Below the pieces are notes generated by a model. It saw nothing but the letters and a program-made list of their open reading frames with translations, did not search any database and was not told the DNA's origin. Of a stretch of 64,000 nucleotides of DNA, positions 11,501-21,944 are shown one piece after another. Where the stretch lies: contig CAJFCV020000006.1 of NCBI GenBank assembly GCA_904066235.2, positions 5,952,001 to 6,016,000 on the forward strand, read 5' to 3'. Both the position numbers and the translations under genes were made by a program. The stretch is from Bursaphelenchus xylophilus. Its lineage: Eukaryota; Nematoda; Chromadorea; Rhabditida; Aphelenchoididae. Within the stretch, counting starts at the first letter, position 1; every line of letters begins with the position of its first letter.

Positions 11501-14500
11501 TGGTACTCTCCAATACTATTCTCACTTATTCCATTATGAAAACTATCCGGAATTAGTGTATCCAGTCGAAATGGTGAACATCGCCAAGTGGATCTACCTT
11601 CCTTATAAAATTATCAAATCTGTTATGCCTGCAGGATTCGCAGACAGATTCCGACTATATGATGGACACTTCTTGCCCAATCTGGAGAATGAAATTGATA
11701 TTGAAGATATCCCAGAGACTCTTGGAGGCAAAAACAAGGTAAGAAAAACAAAATAACTATTTTAAACAGCCGAGTTTGAGTGTCCAATTATTTCGTTCAG
11801 GAAATCAAATGTACCAGTGCTGTTGCCCCGAGTGAAGAAGAGAAATGGCATTGTCATGTCCCTCAGATAGTAAATGCCCTCGAGACATTAGTTATCCACT
11901 CAAGGAAAGTGAAGTACTACAAAGTGGAGGTCACAGAAGCCCCAACTACTCTTAGTTGGTACTTCCATACTGACAGTGACATCTATTTCGGAGTGTTTTA
12001 CGAAGTAAGATTATATACCACTTGATCTTAAACGATTTTAGCAAAAAGATTCGAATAATAACAAGAAGAAAGAAAAGGATGAAATCGACACTGATGCGCT
12101 CGAGATGGTCTACCCCATGTTCAAGCTGACCGCCAAACTTGTTCATGAGTATGACTCGATTGAATGCACTCAACCCGGATTTTATTACCTTGTTTTTGGC
12201 AACAAACACAGCTGGATGCACAAGAGAACGGTTGAATTAATGGTGCAAGTCAGAACCCAAGATAATGAACTCAGAAGGCTACATCAAGATGGGACTTATC
12301 AGAAGATTACGGATGAAGAACTGGACATTGAAAAGAAGATGGCCTTGACCCCTTTCAAGACTAATATATAAAATCATATCTCACAACAAAAAAACGGGAT
12401 GGCAGAGTATTTAAAATAAAGAGAAGTCTAACCATAACTGACCTGATCTAACTGAGGCATCTCTTTGACCAGAGTAAAGAATCTTCTCCCATTGAAAGTT
12501 AGGGCATCGGAAGACAGGAAATGATAACTTCGAGCAGTTGCCACAACAGGGATTTTATAATCAGTGATTAACGACGAAATTTCTAAATATAAAGTGATTG
12601 CAATTGATGAATTAAAACACGCTTTGTGAGAAGGTGGGCTTGGCGCTGCCCTAGAGTCGAGTTTGCGTATCTGCATGAAACAATGGTTCTGTCACATTCA
12701 GCGCAGTACCCTTATTTTCAACTCGTACTATATAGTATCACTGGTACTATAGCTAAATAGTACCAGAAGTACTATATAGTACCAAGTCTTTTAAACAGCA
12801 AAACAACAACACGCCTAAAGGCCTATTTTTCTCCTCGTTCTATGTAGTATAAAATAGTACTATATGGTACCACGAAGAAAAAAAATGAACATTACTTTCA
12901 AAACCGGCCCCGAAAAGTTATTTCACGGTATACCTGTGGCACAGCTTCTCGCAAAGCGTCTTTTGCCACTTACTCAAATACACTTTGGATATGAACTTGG
13001 ACCTTTCCTCATCTTCGAATTCTTTATTCAAAAAGTCGAATTCATCCAAGAATAAAACCGAAGGCCATCTGTTCTGGAGATAACGTAATTTCTGATCCAG
13101 AAACAAAGCGATGTTGTCTGGAGACTTCCCTAAACAAAACAAAAGTTTTCACACATGTTTGCCTCACCTTTGAACTCATTGCAGTCCACTTTTAGAGAGA
13201 AAACTTTCAGTTTTTGGTATAAACTAGCACTAAGAATCTCTAAGATTGTCGTCTTCCCACTGAATTCTTCTCCACAAATAAGCGTATTAAAGCCATTGCA
13301 CTCATGTTGCTGACAAATTGTTGAAAGATAGACGAGGATCTCTGCAGAAAAGGTTGATTGAAATTGGAAGCTCTGTAATTTGGAGGGTTTCTCTCCAAAA
13401 TTGTGGACCGTCTTCTGTTCTGGAGATGGAGGAATCTTGATCTCGTGCTCCTAAAACATTCATCTAGCCAAACCTTCTACACTTACACTCTGTCTAAACT
13501 CTGGGAGTTTATCCATCAGAAATACGCCACATTGTTTGGTCGCGTCAATCCCTTCAGTCGGTATTAGTTTTACCTTAAAATGGCCATCTAATCAATTGAT
13601 ACCAATGTTACAAAATTTACCTGGATTGGCCAATGCTACCTCGCATCCAGCCCCGGAAATCAAGAAGGGGACGTATAAATTATTCTTGAAAGCATCTTTC
13701 AGCGCCATTTCCAGGGATCTCGGTTTTAACTGAAAATATAACTGAGTAATCAATAGTCAGCGGATAAATAACATTCGATAAAGGCATACTAGAACAGATG
13801 AGCTGTACAAGATAGTCTTCAATGGCCGAATCTCGTATTCATTCACCGGAAAACAAAGGATTCTCATAAAAGGTTGAAGCCCTTGTTGTTGCAGGTCGTA
13901 GGAAATGTAGCAGTGGCCATTTGGAAGCTGGAAAGTACTGTATTAGTATGCAAAACCAGAAATTAGGGGGTCCCTTCGGGCCCCCCTATTTCTGGTACTT
14001 GTACTTGAACTTTTTACCTTTGCTTTTGAATTGTCTGTTAACTTTTGACTTTTTTTTGAAATTTTACGAAAGGCTCGGGGCCTGCGGCCCCTCGCACGCG
14101 GTGCTAGCCCTCATTCAAGTACCGAAGCTCACGATGAATGTTACAGTTTCAATTGAAAGGCTCGGGGGCCTGCGGCCCCTGGCATGCGGTGCCACGTCTC
14201 ATACTGAATGCTGTGAAGACATGACTGGAAGGCTCGGGGGCCTACGGCCCCCTCGCATGTGAAAAGGTTTCCAAACTCCTAAATATGTCAAAACCTATCC
14301 GACATTCATCACTTTCCCTAAAAAAATAAATTCCTAAAATTCCTATCACAGTACCACGTACTCATCCCAAAATATGCAAAAGTACCCAACTCTGCACCAC
14401 TCACTTGCACTCGGCCCCAACCGCACCCCGCACTCACATTTTTGCGACTGACGGCTCCTCAAACCAAAACTTTCTCTCACTAAAATTTCCGAGTTTTCAT

Positions 14501-17500
14501 CAAAGCCCTAACCCAAATTCATCACTTTCCCTAAAAAACAAAATTCCAAAAAATCCTATCGCAATACCACTTACACAATCCAAAATATGCAAAGGTACCC
14601 AACTCTGCACCACTCACCTGCACTCGAAACCGACCGCACTCCGGATTCACATTTTTGCGACTGACTGCTCCGCAAACCAAAACTTTGAAAATGATTTTGA
14701 ATTATTCCCATTTTCCCACGATCGAGACCGATTTTTTGCCTCGAATTTTTCAAAATGAGAATAGATTGGCTTCGGAATGACAGACAGACAGAAAAATGTT
14801 CTTTTACATTTAAAAAGGGGACCAGAAATTAGGGGGTCCCTTCGGGCCCCCCTATTTCTGGTACTTTTACTTGTTCTTTTACTCTTGCTTTTGAATTTTC
14901 TCGAAAACTTTTGATTTTTTTTGAAAGTGTACCAAAGGCTCGGGGCCTGCGGCTCCTCGCATGCGGTGCCACGTCTCATACTTAATGCTGTGAAGACTTG
15001 ACTGGAAGGCTCGGGGGCCTGCGGCCCCCTCGCATGTGAAAAGGTTTCCAAACTCCTAACTTTATGTCAAAACCTATCCGAAATTCATCACTTTCCCTAA
15101 AAAACAAAATTCCTAAAATTCCAAACAAAATTCCTAAAAATTCCTCACAGTAGGTTAAACTCTGCACCACTCACTTGCACTCCAAGCCCGACCGCATTCC
15201 GCACTCACATTTTTGCGACTGACTGCTCAGTTTAGGCACTCCGCAAACCCCGAGCATTTCTTAAAATTGTAGCAATTTTGGATTTTAGCGAAAGTGAACG
15301 GGTTGCGATAGCTTTTGAAACAAAATTAGGAGTTTGAAAACTTTTTCACATGCGAGGGAGCCTTTCAATTGAAACCGTAGCATTCATCGTGAGATTGAGT
15401 ACTGGAATTAGGCCCCTCGCATGCGGCTCCATGCCTGATTCAAATAGCTACACTCACAATGAATCCATACAGTTTCAATTGAAACCCTACGGCCCCCTCG
15501 CATGTGAAACCGTTCCTAAAATTCCCAATTTTTCATGAAAACCCTAACCCAAATTCATCACTTTCCCTAAAAAACAAAATTCCTACAATTTCTATCACAG
15601 TACCACGCACTTATCCCAAAATATGCAAAAGCTCACCAACTCTGCACCACTCACCTGCACTCGAACCCGACCGCACTCCGCACTCACACTTTTCCGACTG
15701 ACTGCTCCGCAAACCAAAACTTTGAAAATGATTTTGAATTATTCCCATTTTCCCATGATCAAGACCGATTTTTTGCCTCGAATTTTTCAAAATGAGAATT
15801 GTTTGGCTTCACTTTTGCTGCAGACAGACAGATAATGTGACATTCTTTTGCATTAAGAAAGGGGACACCAGAAAATAGGGGGTCCCTTCGGGCCCCCCTT
15901 TTTCTGGCACGTCTACACTTTTATTCAACAGCTTGATTCATCATTTTACACTAATTTTGAAGACCGGGCGCCTTCGGCACCGTCCTTTGCCGACAAACAG
16001 TCATGATCTTGCGTTAGGAAGCTCGGGGCCCTGCGGGCCCCTCGCGCGTATGCTTTCCTTGTTAATGATCATAAAGACAACACAGATTATAAAAGAACAA
16101 CTTTTGTCTGTGCATGATGTTGACCATCTTCAGACAACCACTGAAGAATACAGATTATTTAAGAGCAGCTTTTGGGGTCGGGCGCCTGCGGCGCCCTCCC
16201 TTGCACAGCACAGACGTTGATTTATAATAGCCGAATTGTCCCAGCTCCACACAGGATTCACTGGCAAACTCCCTTTATTATTTTAATTTTTTGTTGAATT
16301 TTGGGCGTCTCCGCACCTTCCTAGCCAACAAACCGTTATTGATCTCGTTTTAAGACGGTCGGGGCCCTGCGGGCCCCTCGCGTATGCTTTCATTGTTGTA
16401 GATCAGCGACAGAGAAAGTACAGATTATCAAAGGATAACTTTTACGTTCTCCCTTGTAAAGTATATGAGAGGGTTGTATTGTTCCATGCATCGACGCTCG
16501 GGGGCCCTCCGGGCCCCCTCGCGTTTGCTTCAGCATACCACATTACCGAAATATGTTAAAAACACTGTCTTCTACAGAGTAGTCACCTTTAAAAACGGGT
16601 TGTCCACACACAAATCTTTTGCATATCGGAAAATTCCCCCTTTCCGGCATGATTCACTCTGAGCCTTTATTTTGCACTTTTAAAACTTTCTAAATTTCTC
16701 ACCTTTCATCAAACACTCGTCGCAAGCACAACCTTTCTTTCATCACACGCATAGACGACCTCTACAGATATTGCAACGCTTTTGCACATTGCGCACACAA
16801 AGAAAGGAGCCGACCGCACACCACACTCATTTTCTCACAGACTAATTTTTGATTCAAAAATTCAGAAATGATTTTGAATTTTCCCACGAATTTCCGAAAC
16901 TGACCGACATTTTTTCCCCAAATTTTTCAAAATGAGAATAGATTGGCTTCACTCAAAGCGTGACAGACAAACAGAGGGTGACATCCTACTGCATTGAGAC
17001 GGGGGATTGAGAACAAAAAATTATTTCTTTCAATCAATATTTGTGAAGGAAACCCGTAATTTTAAAAATCAATGTTGTCATTTCGTAAAAAGTTTTTTAT
17101 TTACCTTGCTCAAAACGTCGTGAATTGTCTCCAAATTTCCATAGAGTGCGGTTGATCTCTTGGGAAGCACCACAAGGTTGATATAGATAGAAGTAGCACC
17201 TGGTCGGATAACCCGATATATTGTTGTTTTGACATAATTCTCTGCAATGTTTGTAAACAAATCAGAGATCAGAAAGGCTCAACAACCCCCTCCTCCAAAC
17301 CAATAGATGTATTTTTGCTTACCGTTTCCTATTGTAACAACTGTAGAATTCGGTAATTTTACCTTCAAGGTTTTCAAATACACTTTGGGTAGAATTCTCA
17401 ACGTCATTTGAGGTTTTCCTGGGGATATGAAGAATCTTAAAGGATTAAAAAGAGAGACCGAGTCATGGAGAATGTCCGGATGATTGCAACCGGAGCTATA

Positions 17501-18781
17501 TTCAGATAGTTTCGGTTGAGATAATGGAGCGACCATCACTTGAGTAGCGTTTGAGATCAATGCGGGTGCACCCTTAGGCAGTTTAGGACCAATTTGAACT
17601 GAAATTCGGGGTTTAAATACTCTGAATTGGATATATAAGGATGGTGCAATTAAATATTTATCTTATGGCAAGAAGTCCCGATTTCTTGGCTGGATGGCTC
17701 CCAGTCAAGAAATGCCAAATTCTTGACCTAAATTGTGTAGTGTTGCGCAACTTTGCTCTCTGCTGATTAATAGCGCAACCTTTCATTTGTGGACAGACCT
17801 GGCATCGGCCCAATATTTTATTTATTGCCGATATTGCAAAGTTGTTGGACTCATTGTTTGGCATGAGAGCTAAAATTTTCTTTCCGCTTGCCAAAAAGTT
17901 GTATGGGCTGTGAAGCCACGGAAATGTCTAGCCAAAAGCTGGAATTGGTGTCGAAAGTAGGAGTGACAGCCGACCCCAATAAATGGCTAGCCAAGGGGCT
18001 CTAGGCGGGGTCAAAGAAAAAAAAATGGCCTTCTTCTACCCCAAATGAAAGGTTGCCATAACGGAGGTTTTTTCACCCAGGCCTGGGAAACATGATGACG
18101 CTTCCCAAGCCGTAAAAAGCGCGATGCAAAAGTAGCGGTACTGGCCCTTTAATCCCGAATTGTGATGCTTTTCAAACCCACTTACCAACTTTGAAATTAA
18201 TAGAAATGCCTGAGGACAAAAAGAGAACGAATGGGAGATCTTCCTGGACTACCCTGAGTTGCCTCAGAAAATCCTCTTCAATTACTTCGCTGGTATTCTC
18301 CTGTAAAGAGATGATGTAAATTACGAAAGAGGTGTTTCTTACGACAATATTCCAATCCTCGAAAGTCTCTGGTTTAATCTCCATCCATTGGCAATAATTA
18401 ACATCCCGGACTTGTTCCAGGATCAGCTGATCGTTTAGATTTAATCCCAACCTTTGAATGAATACTCTATTTAGATGTAAATATTCAAATGGTGGTTTGG
18501 ATGCAAAAACTTGGAGAGCAAAGCTGGTTTCAGGGGCTTCAACCCGAGAGCATTTGAACACGGCGAAACTGGAGGATTCGATCTGAACACAAATAGAATC
18601 ACACTTTAATCAGATTAAGAAGACAGGGGTTGAATTAAAATTTTATTTAAATCTGAGATTAGAAAAAGACAACACAAGTAGAATATAAAAAGTCATTACT
18701 TACAAACTTATTAGGGAAATTGGACAAGAATCCATAACAATTGGGAGATTTGTGTTCCACTACCCGTACTACAATAGCCAT
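8543..18781 (-). CDS. PEX1: PEX1 peroxisomal AAA ATPase
   Basis: Seventeen exons in transcript order: 18781-18704, 18582-18343, 18300-18186, 17598-17323, 17241-17105, 13927-13790, 13729-13621, 13587-13487, 13450-13168, 13129-12934, 12670-12621, 12582-12443, 9727-9305, 9266-9202, 9164-9019, 8957-8854, 8815-8543. Total 2874 nt, 957 residues, and all phases close. The N-terminal adaptor domain includes [13 protein letters not shown]. The D1 ATPase has a Walker [10 protein letters not shown] and Walker [11 protein letters not shown]. The D2 ATPase has [42 protein letters not shown] and [17 protein letters not shown], the PEX1 signature. PEX1 with PEX6 extracts ubiquitinated PEX5 from the peroxisome membrane. 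The start at MAIVV fits the family; an in-frame ATG at 18922 would add 47 residues. Two introns are large: 9728-12442 contains a whole gene and 13928-17104 a repeat array. Confidence 0.95.
9728..10757. other. PEX1 intron, 5' region of the nested gene
   Basis: There is no coding exon here. The stretch is part of the PEX1 intron and must hold the promoter of the nested plus-strand CRAL-TRIO gene. A TATAAGAG-containing, GC-richer block lies near 10300-10460. A CAG acceptor at 10754-10756 directly precedes the nested gene's ATG, so that gene has either a spliced 5' leader or a trans-spliced leader. Confidence 0.5.
10758..12371 (+). CDS. CRAL-TRIO (SEC14) and GOLD domain protein, nested in PEX1 intron
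   Basis: Seven exons: 10758-10868, 10907-11038, 11077-11214, 11254-11340, 11409-11738, 11801-12004, 12042-12371; 1332 nt, 443 residues, all introns 38-68 nt. The N-terminal helical part and the lipid-binding SEC14 fold ([43 protein letters not shown]) are followed by a C-terminal GOLD beta-sandwich ([15 protein letters not shown] ... [13 protein letters not shown]). This is the architecture of SEC14L and nematode CTG proteins, which bind phosphatidylinositol or other hydrophobic ligands in Golgi/endosomal traffic. The whole gene lies on the opposite strand inside one intron of PEX1. Confidence 0.9.
12725..12872. repeat. cluster of GTACTATA palindromes in PEX1 intron
   Basis: Five or six copies of a palindromic core GTACTATATAGTAC or variants (GGTACTATAG, ATAGTACCAG, AGTACTATATAGTACC, ATAGTACTATATGGTACC) lie within 150 bp of the intron 12671-12933. 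They alternate orientation and could pair with each other. No protein-coding function is suggested. Confidence 0.7.
13956..16518 (+). repeat. array of GC-rich hairpins with CTNCGG apex in PEX1 intron
   Basis: At least 13 inverted repeats with 6-8 bp G/C arms around a three-base TNC loop start near 13966, 14077, 14164, 14236, 14832, 14942, 15013, 15880, 15965, 16025, 16180, 16361 and 16500. Arm sequences differ (GGGGGCC, GGGCCC, GGGCGCC, GGGGGCCC) but stay mostly self-complementary. The loop is TTC, TGC, TAC or TCC and is always closed by C-G. Three larger hairpins (13956-13995, 14822-14861, 15868-15907) have an extra CCAGAAAT outer stem. Larger diverged units of roughly 0.85-1.05 kb repeat from about 13.96, 14.82 and 15.87 kb. 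Confidence 0.85.
17599..18185. other. PEX1 intron, no gene seen
   Basis: The 587-bp intron carries one minus-strand open frame (17658-17894) with no family resemblance. The flanking exons join in phase across it (KV|VQIGPK), so it is treated as non-coding. Confidence 0.7.
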
Positions 18782-19693
18782 AGTTTTTCTTGAAGTGAGA
18801 AATGTGGTCTGTTTGGGAATTATCTGCTCCGAGGAAAGACTACACTTCCAGTACCCGCGTTTTAAAGCTTTTTCCATTTTCTGTCGTTCATTTTTCGTTC
18901 TCTCCTCGACAAATTCAGCCATGGGGAATAAAGTAAGTTCATTTTAATATTTGTATTACGATTAAAGCTGTCACTCATAATTTTTGCCACATTTCGAATG
19001 CCTTCCTTGTACTTTTATCGTACTCTTATCGACATCGTTCATATCTCTCGTCATTCCTGATCTCACAATCAGCTGATATCCCCATAAATCCAAATGTTCT
19101 CTAACCCCGATCGCTTGTTTTCGTTGCCTCCAAACCGGCCATTCCTCTCAAAACTCTTGACTTTTCAAATTGCGAAATGAGCAAAAAAAGCAAGAGAAAT
19201 GAGCCCAGAGGACTTGCTCGAGGGAAGAACGGTGTTCGTGAGTACCACTCGGAATGACCACAAACAAGTAATAAGAGCGCTTTTATTGTTTGTCCAGAGC
19301 CGGTTCTCGCCGTTTATGTGGATCATCTTTCGATTTGTTTTCTTATCACTTCCGTCACATTCTGTTTTTTCGTCTCGAGTTCGAAAGTCGTGTTCTTTTT
19401 AGTTGACAGTGTCAATCGTAGATTGAAGCGTTTTACATTTAAAGGTAAAATCAGTGAGGTGTGCAAGGTCTTGAGGACAGTCAGCTCGTTCTATAAATTA
19501 ATCAGGGACCTAAGTTCACCTTTCGAAAGTCTGTTTGGAGTGACCTGACCTCGTGGCCGTTACTTCTCGAGAGCTCGGAACGGCACGACGTTAAAACGAA
19601 AAAGACATGACGAGGCCGCTAATCAGCTGACTGGCGACAGAACTCCGATCCCTATTCTGAGGTGTTTATTTAGAGGGTCGGATAAACGTCCAG
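18782..19693. promoter_or_regulatory. divergent PEX1 / BTB-PHR upstream region
   Basis: About 0.9 kb separates the PEX1 start and the first supported BTB-PHR frame, read in opposite directions, so both promoters should lie here. A short plus-strand ATGGGGAATAAA|GTAAGT at 18921 encodes MGNK before a good donor and could be an alternative first exon of the BTB gene; a myristoylation-type start is possible but unproven. Confidence 0.4.
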
Positions 19694-21728
19694 ATGGTCG
19701 TGTCTTCTTATTCCGCAGCGCGCAAATTCCCCCGTTCGTCTTTGATTCAGTTTAATCCGTCTCCTTCGATGAGCGGCTATTACTTTAACCGTTCCAGAAT
19801 CATGGAGCTCATGAGTTTAAAGGAGTCCCAGGAGCCCCACTCTTCCAGTGATAGCATGGAGAGCATCAATGAAGAGCCTCCGGTCACTCCTCGGTTCATC
19901 CCCATGTTGAAACGATTGAATGAGTTTAGAACCATGGCAATTGGATGTGATGTAACTTTTTTGGTCGGGGAGAAGCGAAGAGTAAGGGCTGAATCATAAA
20001 AAAATTGACACCTTTTTAGCCGATCTTTTGCCACAAGCTCATCCTGGCATGCAGTTCCGAGGTGTTCAAAGCCATGTTCTACGGGTTGTTAAGTGAATTT
20101 CCGCACACTTTTCCGTCAGCAGATCTAGATCAGAATAGCGTTGAAGAGAATTCTGATTCGACTTCTTTATCGTCATCACTTTGCAGTTCCGAGGATTCTT
20201 TCGGGCAGAGTCCTGAAGATGACGGAGATATTCAGTCCAAGATCAATCACATCCCTGTCCTTCCGCCCACACAAACTCGTTATGTGGCCACTGATATGAC
20301 TATGTTTGCTGACAGACGTTATGTATCGCCGGTGGAGACGGTCGAAGTGCCTGATATTAATCCATCGGCCTTCAGAAAGATGATTGATTTTATTTATAAT
20401 GACTTTGATCCAAAAAGTGTTCATCTCACAGACCACAATGTCATGGAAGTCCTTTATGCTGGTGAGTGAAAATACGATTGCATTACTGTCTTTTTTAGCC
20501 AAAAAGTACGCAATTGATGCCCTTGTGGACGAATGTGTCAGATACCTTCTGAATGATCTGACCCCGTTTAACGCTGTATTCCTTCTCTCTCAAGCTCGTG
20601 TTTTCAATGAAGAGACCCTAATTGAACGATGTTTCGATGTGATTGATAGGAATACAGATGTTGCTCTCCAACCTCATCGTAAGAGTTCGAAAACCAACTT
20701 ACCTCTTTCAGATATTGAGGATGTAGACAAGGACACATTGATGACTGTACTGAGTAGGACTCAGTTGGATCCCTCATCTGAATTGGTCATCTTCCAAGCT
20801 GCCCGAGCATGGGCTGAGGCTGAATGTAATCGTCAGAAATTGGAGACCTCTCCAATTAACATCAGACTTGTCTTGGGGAATGCCTTGGGGCTTATCCGAT
20901 ATCCTCGGATGGATGTCCATGAGTTTGGCCAAGTGGCCATTACCGGTATTCTGACTTGTGAAGAGCTGGCTGAGGTTTATATGCATCTGACAGTGAAGCC
21001 CCAACCTTTCTGTCGCTATTCTTCTGGCTTCCGATGTTCTTCTCGCTCCAAACATACGGTCTCTCGATTTGCTGCAGTCTCTTCTAAAAGATGTTCCAAG
21101 AGAGAAAACAAAGTTGCGTAAGTAAGGAAATCATTTTTAGTTTATTTTGATTTGTCTGCTTCAGTTTTACTGTGGACAGAGAAATCCAAATCCATGGGCT
21201 TGGAATCTATGGAATGAATCCAATCAAACCTCATTCGGAAGAAGAAAATACTTGGAGATGTCAGGTTGAGATCCAGGTAGGATTATGAGTGACATTCCTC
21301 ATAAAGCAATGTTATTTTAGTTGGGAGTAGTCACCGATCCCAGCAGTTATGCTTCAACTTTGGGAGTGCTCTCTTCCAATACTGTTTTCATGCAAGGTTT
21401 TATTGGAGATGAACAGCCACTGGTGGCCTCTTTCAAAGAACCGATCTCTTGTTCTTCTGGTCAGAATTATGTGGCTACTGTTAGATTCATTGTAAGTTTT
21501 TACGATTAAGCTATAGTACGATTACAGAGTGAAACTGCGATTCAAACGATTTCTGGGAAGGACGGAAAAGATTCTGTTACAGTATCCCTGCCGAACGATG
21601 AAAGCGTTACTTTCAAATTTAATTCCTACCGTAACTCCTACGGTGACGATGGCTACAAATCCGAGGGTCAGATTCCTACATTGCATTTCTATGTAGCCTG
21701 GCCGGAGAAAGAAGTTACTGCCGTCTAA
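19694..21728 (+). CDS. BTB-BACK-PHR protein (BTBD3/6 type)
   Basis: Exons 19694-19981, 20020-20461, 20499-21117, 21165-21276, 21321-21491, 21528-21728; 610 residues if the first ATG is used, 585 from the internal ATG at 19769. The BTB domain starts around MAIGCDVTFLVGEKRR and continues with PIFCHKLILACSSEVFKAMFYG. A BACK domain follows (LLSQARVFNEETLIERCFDVID), then a C-terminal PHR beta-sandwich (FTVDREIQIHGLGIYG, GQIPTLHFYVAWP). Such proteins are substrate adaptors for CUL3 ubiquitin ligases. Unusually, about 65 Ser/Asp-rich residues are inserted between SEFPHTF and the conserved VEVPDINPSAF of the BTB fold. PEX12 starts 216 bp downstream on the same strand. Confidence 0.9.
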
Positions 21729-21931
21729 ATGCAATATACAGTGTATATTCATGGTATATCACTTGTACATACACTAAGTTAATAATTATATTTGTTGTAA
21801 ATATATGAAATAAATTGATACTCAATGTCATATTAAAAAGTTCGTATTGTTAACTGTTGTGTCAGTATACTGCATATAACTATGATATTGTATTGTGTTA
21901 ATGTTGCTTTTTATTAATATCTCTAACGTTG

Positions 21932-21944
21932 CCTTTATTTTTAG
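21932..21944 (+). promoter_or_regulatory. likely trans-splice acceptor before PEX12
   Basis: A pyrimidine-rich TTTATTTTTAG ends immediately before the PEX12 ATG, 216 bp after the BTB-PHR stop. In nematodes an acceptor with no upstream donor in such a spacer marks spliced-leader addition to a downstream operon gene. No leader sequence can be seen in genomic DNA, so this is inference. Confidence 0.5.

Noticed and set aside
14405..15835. Several ORFs of 60-134 codons on both strands
   Set aside because: They fall in the repeat units of the PEX1 intron, recur with the repeat, and have no family resemblance.
13956..16518. CRISPR-like array
   Set aside because: Hairpins are unevenly spaced, differ in sequence, have no unique-spacer structure and no cas genes, and lie in a eukaryotic intron.
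17658..17894. Extra PEX1 exon in the intron 17599-18185
   Set aside because: Exons on both sides join in phase without it and the peptide does not resemble PEX1.
18782..18922. Longer PEX1 N-terminus from the ATG at 18922
   Set aside because: The extra 47 residues are Lys/Glu rich and unlike PEX1 N-termini; [10 protein letters not shown] at 18781 fits the family start better, though the longer form cannot be excluded.
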